A DNA stretch of 64,000 nucleotides from VRUE01 sp963708115 (GTDB taxonomy: Bacteria; Actinomycetota; Thermoleophilia; Solirubrobacterales; 70-9), in the NCBI GenBank assembly GCA_963708115.1, contig CAVPRX010000002.1, positions 744,001 to 808,000 of the forward strand, given 5' to 3'. Position 1 is the stretch's first letter. Each line of letters begins with the position of its first letter. The position numbers and the translations under genes were made by a program. This document shows positions 33,524 through 44,869 of this stretch, piece after piece. A model generated the notes under the pieces. The model was not told where the DNA came from. It did not search any database and saw only the letters and a list, made by a program, of their open reading frames with translations.

Positions 33524-34482
33524 AGCACCTGCTGGCGATCAAGGATCTGGACCGCGAGGGGATCGAGGCGATCCTCGACCGCGCCGAGAGCTTCGCCGAG
33601 GTCGGCCGCCGCGACATCAAGAAAGTGCCGACGCTGCGCGGGCGCACGGTGGTCAGCCTCTTCTACGAGTCGAGCACGCGTACCAGCGCTTCCTTCGAGC
33701 TGGCGGCCAAGCGGCTCTCCGCCGACCTGATCTCGCTCAAGGCGGCGGGCTCCTCGGTCGACAAGGGCGAGTCGCTGAAGGACACATGCGCGACCCTCTC
33801 CGCTTATGACCCGGCGGCGATCGTCATCCGCCACCCCTATGCCGGAGCTGCGCAGCTGGTCGCCGACTGGAGCGAGGCGGCGGTGATCAACGCCGGCGAC
33901 GGCAAGCACGAGCACCCCAGCCAGGCGCTGCTCGACCTCTTCACCCTGCGGCGCCGTCTGGACAGCCTGGAGGGGGTACGGATCTGGATCGTCGGCGACG
34001 TCCTCCACAGCCGCGTCGCCCGCTCCAACCTCGTCGCCTTTCAAGCGATGGGTGCCGAGGTGACGGTCTGCGGTCCCCCGGCGCTGATCCCGCGCGGGAT
34101 CGAGCAGCTCGGCTGCGAGGTCTCCCACTCGCTCGAGCGGCTCGGCGAGGCCGACGTCGTCTACGCGCTGCGACTCCAGCGCGAGCGCATGGCCGAGAGC
34201 TTCGTGCCCTCGATACGCGAGTACGCGGCCCACTTCCAGATCGACTCGCGCCGGCTCGGCCCGCGCCAGCTGCTGATGCACCCTGGTCCGGTCAATCGCG
34301 GCGTCGAGCTCTCCGGCAAGGTGATCGACTCGCCGCAGTCGCTGATGACCGAGCAGGTCGCCTCTGGTCTGGTCGTGCGGATGGCGATCCTCTACGAGCT
34401 TCTCGCCGCCGGGCCCCAGCGGCCGGTCAGCGCAGCGGACGAGCCCGAGCAGAGCCCGACCCCGATCGGACAGCCCGCGTGA
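33520..34482 (+). CDS. pyrB: Aspartate carbamoyltransferase, catalytic chain
   Basis: A 320-residue ATCase. Carbamoyl-phosphate loop FYESSTRTS (52-56 STRTS), HPYAGAAQLVADW, and HPSQALLDLFTL with the RLQRERM aspartate loop are all in place. It makes N-carbamoyl-aspartate, step 2 of UMP synthesis. No pyrI regulatory gene is nearby, as in most Gram-positives. ATGA overlap with pyrR. Confidence 0.97.
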   Translation: MKHLLAIKDLDREGIEAILDRAESFAEVGRRDIKKVPTLRGRTVVSLFYESSTRTSASFELAAKRLSADLISLKAAGSSVDKGESLKDTCATLSAYDPAAIVIRHPYAGAAQLVADWSEAAVINAGDGKHEHPSQALLDLFTLRRRLDSLEGVRIWIVGDVLHSRVARSNLVAFQAMGAEVTVCGPPALIPRGIEQLGCEVSHSLERLGEADVVYALRLQRERMAESFVPSIREYAAHFQIDSRRLGPRQLLMHPGPVNRGVELSGKVIDSPQSLMTEQVASGLVVRMAILYELLAAGPQRPVSAADEPEQSPTPIGQPA

Positions 34483-35825
34483 GTCTCGCCGAGGCGCTTG
34501 ACATGCGCTCCGGTGAGGGCGCTGACCTGGTCCTGCGCGGCGCCACCGTGCTCGACCCGGTGGCGGGCATCGATGGCACCTACGACGTAGTCGTCCGCTC
34601 TGGCAAGGTTGCCGAGCTCGCCACGCCGGGGGCCTCCGCCGAGGGCTTGGAGGAGGTCGAGGCCGAGGGCATGCACGCCTTCCCGGCCTTCTTCGACCCG
34701 CACGTCCACCTGCGGACCCCCGGGCAGGAGCACAAGGAGGACGTCGAGACCGGCAGCCGCGCGGCTGCAGCCGGCGGCTACTGCGGCATCCTCGCGATGG
34801 CCAATACCGAGCCCCCGGTCAGCACGCCGTCCGACGTCGAGGCGTTGCGCGAGGGGGCCCGCGAGGCGGCCTCGGTCCCGGTCGGCTTCCTGGCCACGGT
34901 GACCCGGGGGATGGAAGGCGAGGAGCTGACCGAGATGGGGGCGATCCGCGATGCGGGTGCCGCCGGCTTCAGCGATGACGGACTCCCGATCCGCAGCGCC
35001 CGCGTCCTGCGTCGCGCGCTCCAGTACCAGCACCTCTGCGGCGGCACGATCGCCCTCCACGAGGAGGACCCGGAGCTCTCCGGCGACGGCGTCATGCACG
35101 AGGGGCCGGTGTCGGCGGAGCTCGGACTGGCCGGCATCCCCTCGGTCTCGGAGTCGACGATGATCGCCCGCGACGCCGCGCTGGCCGGCTACGAGGGGGG
35201 GCGGATTCACGTCCAACACCTCTCCGCGGCCGAGTCGGTCGAAGCGGTGCGCGCCGCCAAGGCCGCCGGGGTGAAGATCAGCGCCGAGGCGAGCCCGCAC
35301 CACCTCTGCCTCACCGACGAGGAGCTGCGCAGTCTCGATCCGCGCCGCTTCAAGATGAACCCCCCACTGCGCACCGAGGCAGACCGCCAGGCCCTGATCG
35401 AGGGCCTGCGCGACGGCACGATCGAGTGCATAGCCACCGACCACGCCCCGCATGCCCTGGAGGAAAAGGAAGTCCCCTTCGAGCAGGCGGCGATGGGAGT
35501 GACCGGGCTGGAGACGGCCTTTGCCGCCCTGCACACCGAGCTGGTCCTGCCGGGCACGATCGACCTCGGCCTGTTGATCGAGCGACTGGCCGGTGGCGCC
35601 GCCCCCTTCGACCTCGAACGTCCGACCCTCGAGCCAGGCAGCGAGGCCAACATCGCCCTCTGCGACCTGAGCGCCAAGTGGACGGTCGGCGAGGAGGGCT
35701 ACGAGAGCCGCTCGCAGAACTCCTGGTGCGCCGGTCGCGAGTTGACCGGCCGGGTCCTGATGACGATCGCCGGCGGCCAGGTCGCCTACCGGCTGCGCAG
35801 CTTCAGCCTCGGGGTGGCGGGGTGA
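34479..35825 (+). CDS. pyrC: Dihydroorotase
   Basis: A 448-residue class I dihydroorotase. Zinc ligands are in DPHVHLRTPG, a second His group in IHVQHLS and SPHHL, and the catalytic Asp in ATDHAPHALEEKE. The carboxylated-lysine position of some families is occupied by an Asp (SDDGLP), as in class I PyrC. It closes carbamoyl-aspartate to dihydroorotate. GTG start overlaps pyrB; stop overlaps carA. Confidence 0.96.
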   Translation: MSLAEALDMRSGEGADLVLRGATVLDPVAGIDGTYDVVVRSGKVAELATPGASAEGLEEVEAEGMHAFPAFFDPHVHLRTPGQEHKEDVETGSRAAAAGGYCGILAMANTEPPVSTPSDVEALREGAREAASVPVGFLATVTRGMEGEELTEMGAIRDAGAAGFSDDGLPIRSARVLRRALQYQHLCGGTIALHEEDPELSGDGVMHEGPVSAELGLAGIPSVSESTMIARDAALAGYEGGRIHVQHLSAAESVEAVRAAKAAGVKISAEASPHHLCLTDEELRSLDPRRFKMNPPLRTEADRQALIEGLRDGTIECIATDHAPHALEEKEVPFEQAAMGVTGLETAFAALHTELVLPGTIDLGLLIERLAGGAAPFDLERPTLEPGSEANIALCDLSAKWTVGEEGYESRSQNSWCAGRELTGRVLMTIAGGQVAYRLRSFSLGVAG

Positions 35826-36929
35826 GCGCCGGCTACGTCCTGCTCGAGGACGGGACGCGCTTCGACGGCGCGCTCTGCGGGCCTGAGGGCGAGATCACCG
35901 GCGAGGTCGTCTTCAACACCTCGATGACGGGCTACCAGGAGTCGGTCACCGATCCCTCCTATGCCGGCCAGATCATCGTCTTCACCTACCCGCTGATCGG
36001 CAACTACGGCGTCTCCGCCGAAGCGATGGAGTCCGACCGGATCCACGCGCGGGGGGTCGTGATGCGCGATCCGAAGAACCGCGAGGACGTCGCCACCGCC
36101 GAGGGCGGCTGGCTCGACTGGCTCGGCGACTGCGGCGTCGCGGGGATCGGCGGGGTCGATACGCGCGCCCTCGTTCGCCATATCCGCGACAGCGGCTCGA
36201 TGCGCGGCGGCATCTTCTCCGCCGCCACGGCGGAGTCCGAGGCGCGCGAACGGGTCGCCGCCGAGCCGGCGATGGACGGCGCCGACCTGGCCCGCACGGT
36301 TACCCCTCCAGAGCCGGTCCGCTTCGAGGGCGACGGTCCCCACGTGGTCGGAATCGACACCGGGGTCAAGCTCAACATCGTCCGCGAGCTGCGCGAGCGC
36401 GGCTGCCGCCTCACCCTGCTCCCCTGTACGTCCTCGGCGGAGCAGGTGCTGGCCGAGGACCCGGACGTCGTCTTTCTCGCCAATGGACCCGGTGACCCCG
36501 GCGCCCTCGGCTACGTCGTCGACACGGTGCGCGAGCTGGTCGGGGTCAAGCCCCTCTTCGGTATCTGCCTCGGCCACCAGCTGCTCTGCCGCGCGGTCGG
36601 CCTGGAGACCTTCAAGCTGCCCTTCGGCCACCGGGGCGCCAACCACCCGGTCAAGGATCTGGCCACTGGGCGAATCGAGATCACCTCCCAGAACCACGGC
36701 TTCGCCGTGCAGGGGCCGGGCGGCGAGCCGCGGATCGAGACCGACGAGCCGGTCCGCTGGGAGACCGATTTCGGCGTCGCCGAGCTCTCCCACCTCAACC
36801 TCTACGACCGCACGGTCGAGGGCCTCGTCCTCAAGGACGTCGCCGCGGCGACCGTCCAGTACCACCCCGAGGCCGGCCCCGGCCCGCATGACGCCAACCA
36901 CCTCTTCGACAGCTTTCTGGAGCTTGCCC

Positions 36930-36937
<8 letters not shown>
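35822..36937 (+). CDS. carA: Carbamoyl-phosphate synthase, glutaminase (small) subunit
   Basis: The GTG at 35822 inside the pyrC stop gives 371 residues. The N-terminal CarA domain (FNTSMTGYQESVTDPSYAGQ) and class I amidotransferase domain (FLANGPGDPG, GICLGHQLL with the nucleophilic Cys, YHPEAGPGPHD with His/Glu) are complete. It supplies ammonia through a tunnel to CarB. The stop overlaps carB by eight bases. Confidence 0.97.
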
Positions 36938-40036
<3,099 letters not shown>

Positions 40037-40040
<4 letters not shown>

Positions 40041-41816
40041 CCGCCCCGTTCGGGCGCCGGTCCTGTGAGGTGACGGAGAGTCGCGCCTCCGGTGGCTACC
40101 GCGTCTTCTCGCTGCTTGATACCGAGGGCCCTGAGCCGCTCCCCGGCCAGTTCTACATGCTCGCCACGCAGGATCACTGGGAGGAGCGCGGCCAGCGCCC
40201 GTTCCTACCCCGTGCCTTCTCCGTTGCCGAGACCGATCCGGTCGAAGGCGGCACCCGTCTCGACTTCCTGATCGAGGGCATAGGCCCCGGCACCGACCGC
40301 CTCTGCGAGCTCGAGCCGGGCGAGCGAGTCTGGGCAAACGGCCCGCTCGGGAACAGCTTCTCCGAGCCCAAGGAGCTCTCTGAGGGCGCCGCCGGGGCGA
40401 TCCTCGTGGGAGGCGGCATCGGCATCGCCCCGCTGGCTCTCTTGCGGCGGCGCTTCAGCGAGCGCAACGTGCCCGCCCGCGTTCTGCTCGGCTTCCGCGA
40501 CGAGGCCCACTCCGGCGGCCTCGACGACCTCTTCCGCTGCTGCGAGGTCGGCCTCGCCAGTGACGACGGCCACATCGGCCACCACGGCTATGTCACCGAC
40601 CTGCTCGCTGCGATGCTCGAAGGCGACGACGCGCAGAGCGCTGCCGTCTATGCCTGCGGCCCGCCGCAGATGCTCGATGCCGTCGCAGCTCTGTGCAGCT
40701 CTCACGACGTCGCCCATGAGCTGGCCATGGAGTCGCCGATGGCCTGCGGCTACGGCGCCTGCTTCGGCTGCGCTGTGCCGAAGCCGGAGGGCGGCTACAT
40801 GCGGCTCTGTGTCGATGGGCCGGTGTTGAGGGGCCGGGGGTCCCCCGCCGAGAACCCGCGCTGGAGACCGGGTGAGGGTTCTTTCACCGCCGGCTCACAA
40901 GTTCTCGGAGGGGGACCCCCGTCCCCTCGCCAGCCCGTCGAATTCTGTGGCTTGGAGCTGCGACACCCGGTTATCAATGCGTCTGGCACGTTTGACGCGA
41001 TAGCGGCGAGGCAGGTCTACGGCGACGAGCTGTTGGAGCAGTTTCCGTTTTCAGCGTTTGTTTCTAAGACGATCACCCTGGAGCCGCGAGCGGGGAACGA
41101 GCCGCAACGGATCTGGGAGACGCCTGCGGGGATGATCAACTCGATCGGGCTGCCGAACAAGGGCCTGGATGGGTTCCTGGCCCACGATCTTCCGGAATTG
41201 GCGGAGCTGCCGGTGCCTTTGATCGTGTCGGTGATGGCTACCGGGCACGAGGACTTCAAAAAGATGGTTGCTGCGCTGGATGAGCGGGATGAAGTTGCGG
41301 CGATCGAGCTGAATGTCTCCTGTCCCAACGTCCACTCCGGGCTGATCGTCGGCGAGCAGCCGGAGGAGACCGCGGGGTTGCTCGAAGCCCTGCGGCCACT
41401 GACTGCCAAGCCGCTGATCGTGAAGCTGACGCCCAACGTCGCCGACCCCGCCGCGGTGGCCGTTGGCGCCGAGGAGGGTGGGGCCGATGCGGTCTCCCTG
41501 ATCAACACGATGAAGGCGAGCGCGATCGATCCGGCCAGTGGGGAACCGGGCATCGGGGTGGGACAGGGTGGGCTTTCTGGACCGGCGATCCGGCCGATCG
41601 CCGTGGCGCAGGTCCGCGCGGTCGCGACTGCCGTCACAGTTGCCGGTCATCGGCATGGGAGGGGTCAGTTGTGGTGACGATGCGCTGGAGATGGTGGCTG
41701 CTGGGGCGACCCTGGTTGCGGTTGGAACCGAGAGCTTTCGCGACCCGCGTGCCGGGCTCCGCATTGCCGCAGAGCTCTCTGAGCAGTCTGCGAAGCACGG
41801 TCTACCCTCAACCTAG
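40037..41816 (+). CDS. pyrKD: PyrK-PyrD fusion (dihydroorotate dehydrogenase class 1B), joined by a palindrome and frameshifted near the end
   Basis: One frame from ATG 40037 encodes PyrK (flavin motif RPFLPRAFSVAE, NAD motif GGGIGIAPL, 2Fe-2S cysteines in ACGYGACFGCAV and LCVDG) and continues without a stop into PyrD (VEFCGLELRHPVINASGTFD, catalytic Cys in ELNVSCPNV). In most genomes these are separate genes. Here residues ~264-298 are a palindrome-encoded linker, and the fusion point is exactly that element. The main frame ends early at 41677; one extra base near 41640 hides the expected PVIGMGGVSCGDDALEM tail, which ends at 41816. The enzyme would oxidise dihydroorotate with FMN and pass electrons via FAD/2Fe-2S to NAD. 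Codons from ~40950 to 41350 are biased to G/T endings. Confidence 0.88.
40828..40928. repeat. Palindromic element at the pyrK/pyrD junction
   Basis: Two 28-base arms (40828-40855 and 40901-40928) are reverse complements with two mismatches. The left arm starts GAGGGGCCGGGGGTCCCCC; the right is its mirror. The 45-base loop holds CGGGTGAG (40869-40876), the exact reverse complement of the apical octamer CTCACCCG of the elements at 5.9 and 46.3 kb, so this copy may be in inverted orientation. It is in frame and replaces the expected pyrK stop and pyrD start. Confidence 0.75.
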
Positions 41817-41860
41817 ACTGGAGGTCTAGGTGAATTTGGCAAAAAAGGGGTCGGATGACC

Positions 41861-41888
41861 TTGCACGCCCGCGAGCCGCGGCTATACT
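41861..41888 (+). promoter_or_regulatory. Promoter of mihF, probably giving a leaderless mRNA
   Basis: TTGCAC (41861-41866) and TATACT (41883-41888) are separated by 16 bases and form the best promoter in the window. The ATG of mihF is at 41899, ten bases after the -10 box, with no Shine-Dalgarno, so transcription likely starts at or within a few bases of the start codon. Confidence 0.6.
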
Positions 41889-41898
41889 CGCCGCCCAC

Positions 41899-42231
41899 AT
41901 GCCCGCCCCAGTCAAGACCTCCGCAGCGGCCCCCGAGAGGTCGCTGGACCAGCGAATGGACGCGCTGAAACGGGCTAACGACATTCGCACCGCCCGCGCC
42001 AAGCTGAAGAAGGACCTCAAAGCGGGCAAGGCCAGCATCCACACGTTGCTCCTCGATCCGCCCGAGTACGTGATGACCGCCAAGGTCTTCGACATGCTGC
42101 TCGCCGTTCCCAAGTACGGCCGGGTGAAGACCAACCGGATCCTCAACCAGTGCCGCATCTCGCCCTCGAAGACGATCGGCGGCCTATCCGAGCGCCAGCG
42201 GGCTGAGCTCGTCTCCCAGCTCCGCAGGTAG
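41899..42231 (+). CDS. mihF: Actinobacterial integration host factor (mIHF)
   Basis: The ATG at 41899 gives 110 residues; the GTG at 41830 would put the start upstream of the promoter. The protein has the mIHF pattern: a basic helix (ALKRANDIRTARAKLKKDLKAG), LLLDPPEYVMTAKVFDMLLAVPKYGRVK, and a helix-two-turns-helix (ILNQCRISPSKTIGGLSERQRAEL). It is a nucleoid-associated DNA-bending protein found in actinobacteria, unrelated to HU/IHF of proteobacteria, and the gmk-rpoZ-coaBC neighbourhood is its standard position. Confidence 0.95.
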   Translation: MPAPVKTSAAAPERSLDQRMDALKRANDIRTARAKLKKDLKAGKASIHTLLLDPPEYVMTAKVFDMLLAVPKYGRVKTNRILNQCRISPSKTIGGLSERQRAELVSQLRR

Positions 42232-42270
42232 CGAAGCCGACCGGTCCGCCGGTCAGTATCTCCGGCCGCG

Positions 42271-42849
42271 ATGGCCAAAGTCTTTGTCATTACCGGGCCC
42301 AGTGGGGTCGGCAAGGGAACGCTGATCTCCCAGCTGCTCGAGCGGGTGCCCGACCTCGAGCTTTCGGTCTCCGCCACCACGCGTGAGCCGCGCGAGGGCG
42401 AGGTCGACGGCCGCGATTACCACTTCCTCACCCCGGAGGAGTTCGACCGCCGGATCGAGCGCGAAGACTTCCTCGAGTTCGCCACCTACAGCGGAAACCG
42501 CTACGGCACCCTGCGCTCTGAGGTACGCAAGCGGCTAGAGGGCGGTCACTCCGTCGTGCTCGAGATCGAGGTGCAGGGCGCGCGTCAGGTGCGAGCGGCG
42601 ATGCGCGAGTCGATCCAGGTCTTCATCGCGCCCCCCGACCCGGCGGTGCTGCGCCAGCGGCTCGAGTCGCGGGGGGCGGACTCGCCCGCTGCGATCGACG
42701 CCAGGCTGGAAGTGGCCGAGCAGGAGCTGGCCGCCCAGGGCGAGTTCGCCCACTGCGTGACCAACGCAGATCTGGAGCGCGCCGCGACCGATCTGGAGGG
42801 GATCGTGCGCGCCGAGTTGGGGCTGCCAGTAGACTCCGCAGCCGAATGA
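42271..42849 (+). CDS. gmk: Guanylate kinase
   Basis: A 192-residue enzyme that phosphorylates GMP/dGMP. P-loop TGPSGVGKGTL, GMP-binding STTREPREGEVDGRDYHF-type block (here ATTREPREGEVDGRDYHFL) and EIEVQGARQV are complete. A small hairpin GACCGG-TCCG-CCGGTC (42239-42254) lies between mihF and gmk without a T-tract. The stop overlaps rpoZ as ATGA. Confidence 0.96.
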   Translation: MAKVFVITGPSGVGKGTLISQLLERVPDLELSVSATTREPREGEVDGRDYHFLTPEEFDRRIEREDFLEFATYSGNRYGTLRSEVRKRLEGGHSVVLEIEVQGARQVRAAMRESIQVFIAPPDPAVLRQRLESRGADSPAAIDARLEVAEQELAAQGEFAHCVTNADLERAATDLEGIVRAELGLPVDSAAE

Positions 42850-43079
42850 TCAAACCACGCGTAGACAAGCTCCTCGACCACGCCGACTCCCATTACGCGG
42901 CAGTCGTCGTCGCGGCGAAGCGAGCCCGCCAGATAAACAGCTACTTCCACAACCTCGGCGAGGGCGGCTTCGGTGAGTACCCGCCGCCGATGGTCGAGAC
43001 CCGCGGAGACCGTAACTACCTCTCGATGGCGCTTGAGGAGCTTGCCGAGGGCAAGCTCAAATACGAGTACCGCGCTTAG
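42846..43079 (+). CDS. rpoZ: RNA polymerase omega subunit
   Basis: A 77-residue RpoZ: KPRVDKLLDHADSHYAAVVVAAKRARQIN is the conserved omega core that clamps the beta' C-terminus, ending with EELAEGKLKYEYR. Position between gmk and coaBC is standard. It is in the usual actinobacterial size range. Confidence 0.92.
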   Translation: MIKPRVDKLLDHADSHYAAVVVAAKRARQINSYFHNLGEGGFGEYPPPMVETRGDRNYLSMALEELAEGKLKYEYRA

Positions 43080-43105
43080 CGCACCGCTCGCTCAAAAGGG
43101 GAGAC

Positions 43106-44350
43106 ATGGCAAGGATCCTGCTCGGCGTAAGCGGCGGGATTGCCGCTTACAAGTCGCTGGAGCTGGCCCGCCTCGCCACCGTCGCCGGCCACGGCGTGCG
43201 CGTTGTGATGACCGAGACCGCCGGCCGCTTCGTCGGCGCCGCGTCCTTCGAGGGCATCGTCGGTGCGCCCGTGCTCACGTCGGAGTTCGAGCGCGACCCG
43301 CTGGGCGGCGCCTTTCCGGGCGACCCACGTCCCGAGCACGATCCGATCGGCCATCTCGAGGTCGTCGCCAACTGCGACGCCTACCTGGTGGCGCCGGCGT
43401 CCGCTAACACGATCGCCAAGCTGGCCGCCGGTATGGCCGACTCGATGCTCACCACCTCTTTCCTGGCCTGCGCCGCGCCGCGCCTCCTTGCTCCGGCGAT
43501 GAACGACCGCATGTACGCCGACGCGGCCACCCAGGCCAATCTCTCGACCCTGCGCGAGCGCGGCGTCGAGGTGATCGAGCCGGGCGAGGGCCGGCTCGCC
43601 TCGCGCGGCGAGTTCGGCAAGGGCCGGCTGCCCGACCCGGCTGAGCTGCTCGCCCGAATCGAGGCGGTTCTGCCCGCGGGCGAGCGCCCCTGGGACGGGA
43701 TGCGGGTGCTGGTCACCGCTGGGGGGACGCGCGAGCCGATCGACCCGGTGCGCTTCCTCGGCAACCGCTCCAGCGGCCGCATGGGCATCGCCCTCGCCGC
43801 CGCCGCGGCACGCCGCGGCGCGGACGTCACCCTGATCGCCGCAAACGTCTCCCTGCCCGAGCCGGCCGGAGTCCGCCGCATCGACGTCGAGACCGCGGCC
43901 GAGCTGGCCGAGGCGGCACATGCGGAGCTCTCCTCCAGCCACCTGCTGCTGATGGCAGCCGCCCCCGCCGACTTCAGAGCAAGCGATCCGGCTACGGACA
44001 AGCTGAAGCGCGAGGGCAACCTGGATCTCCACCTGGAGCCGACCGAGGACATCCTCGCGGGGCTCGCCAGCCAGCGCACGCCCGAGCAGACGATCGTCGG
44101 CTTCGCCGCCGAACACGGCAACGACGTAGCGCGAGCCCGCGAGAAGCTCCTCCGCAAGGGCGCCGATCTAATAGTCCTAAACGACGTCTCAAACCCAGAA
44201 ATCGGCTTCGAGAGCCAAGAAAACGCCGCAACCTTGATCAGCTCCAGCGAAGAGACCACTCTCGCCCAAGCTCCCAAGGACGTAATAGCCGAGCAGATCC
44301 TCGAGAGAGTCGACCAGCTCCGCAGCAGCTCAGATCTCCACGCGAGATAG
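43106..44350 (+). CDS. coaBC: Bifunctional phosphopantothenoylcysteine decarboxylase / phosphopantothenate-cysteine ligase
   Basis: A 414-residue CoaBC. CoaC half: LLGVSGGIAAYKSLE, PASANTIAKLAAG and APAMNDRMY flavoprotein motifs. CoaB half: TAGGTREPIDPVRFLGNRSS and MAAAPADFRASDPATDKLKR. It makes 4'-phosphopantetheine precursors of coenzyme A. The CoaC acid-base histidine is in IGHLEVV. The last ~60 codons shift to A/T-ending usage (AATAGTCCTAAACGACGTC) just before a large palindrome, a marked local change. GGGGAGA precedes the ATG as ribosome-binding site. Confidence 0.96.
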   Translation: MARILLGVSGGIAAYKSLELARLATVAGHGVRVVMTETAGRFVGAASFEGIVGAPVLTSEFERDPLGGAFPGDPRPEHDPIGHLEVVANCDAYLVAPASANTIAKLAAGMADSMLTTSFLACAAPRLLAPAMNDRMYADAATQANLSTLRERGVEVIEPGEGRLASRGEFGKGRLPDPAELLARIEAVLPAGERPWDGMRVLVTAGGTREPIDPVRFLGNRSSGRMGIALAAAAARRGADVTLIAANVSLPEPAGVRRIDVETAAELAEAAHAELSSSHLLLMAAAPADFRASDPATDKLKREGNLDLHLEPTEDILAGLASQRTPEQTIVGFAAEHGNDVARAREKLLRKGADLIVLNDVSNPEIGFESQENAATLISSSEETTLAQAPKDVIAEQILERVDQLRSSSDLHAR

Positions 44351-44360
44351 CGGGGCGGCC

Positions 44361-44519
44361 CCTTGGGAGGTGGGGGTTGGCTCTCGCGGGAATGTCGCGA
44401 AGCGGCGAAATGCAATCTGTCTTCCGCGCGGCATAGCCGCGCACAAACATCGTCGCAAAGCCCCGAAGGGGCGTGCGACATCAATTCCCGCGAGAGCCAA
44501 CCCCCACCTCCCACCAAGG
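44361..44519. repeat. Large palindromic element between coaBC and rimP
   Basis: Perfect 28-base arms at 44365-44392 and 44485-44512 (starting GGGAGGTGGGGGTTGGCTC), extended outward by CCTTG/CAAGG and inward by TGTCGC/GCGACA. The 92-base interior has its own hairpins (GCGCGGC-ATA-GCCGCGC and GCCCC-GAA-GGGGC). No protein start or promoter is obvious within it. In the transcript it would form a very long stem. It begins ten bases after the coaBC stop. Confidence 0.8.
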
Positions 44520-44527
44520 CAGAGGGC

Positions 44528-44593
44528 TATACTGACCCCAAGCTTTTTGTCCCTAGTGCAGTAACGAGAAGTGGGCCTGGCCCACTTTTTTTT
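44528..44593 (+). promoter_or_regulatory. Possible promoter and attenuator before rimP
   Basis: TATACT at 44528-44533 resembles the mihF -10 box. About 35 bases further on is an intrinsic terminator (44569-44593), 15 bases before the rimP start. If the promoter is real, a short terminated RNA of ~50 bases is made and rimP-nusA-infB needs readthrough, as in autoregulated nusA operons. No good -35 box is visible. Confidence 0.4.
44569..44593 (+). terminator. Intrinsic terminator upstream of rimP
   Basis: AAGTGGGCC (44569-44577) and GGCCCACTT (44579-44587) pair, with a run of eight T at 44586-44593. It closes the coaBC transcript or acts as an attenuator of the rimP-nusA operon. Confidence 0.8.
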
Positions 44594-44608
44594 CGTCCTG
44601 AACCAGGA

Positions 44609-44869
44609 ATGCCAGACCTCAAAGACAACATCCAGCAGCAGCTCGCCGAGCTCGATTCCGAGCTGGACCTGGTTGCCCTCGAGCAACCGGGGACCGAATC
44701 GCTGCGCCTTTTCATCGACCACCCAGAGGGTGTCGATCTGGCGCTCTGCGAACGGGTCGCCAAGCATCTCAACGAGCTTCGCGCCGAATACGCACTCGAG
44801 GTCTCATCCCCAGGGCCCAAGTACCGCCGCACCGAACCAGTGCCAGATACCACCGAGGAGCAGCCGTGA
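44609..44869 (+). CDS. rimP: Ribosome maturation factor RimP, short form
   Basis: From ATG 44609 the product has 86 residues and contains the RimP N-terminal domain: LAELDSELDLVALEQPGTES, LRLFIDHPEGVDLALCERVAKHL and EVSSPGPKYRR. The C-terminal SH3-like domain found in standard ~150-residue RimP is missing; the chain ends 14 residues after the SPG motif. Position before nusA-infB supports the identification. A longer frame upstream passes through the palindrome and terminator and is rejected. The stop overlaps nusA as GTGA. Confidence 0.85.
   Translation: MPDLKDNIQQQLAELDSELDLVALEQPGTESLRLFIDHPEGVDLALCERVAKHLNELRAEYALEVSSPGPKYRRTEPVPDTTEEQP

Noticed and set aside
44363..44608. An 82-codon N-terminal extension of rimP in the same frame
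   Set aside because: It reads through the palindrome and the T-rich terminator, has no similarity to RimP, and a normal start exists at 44609.
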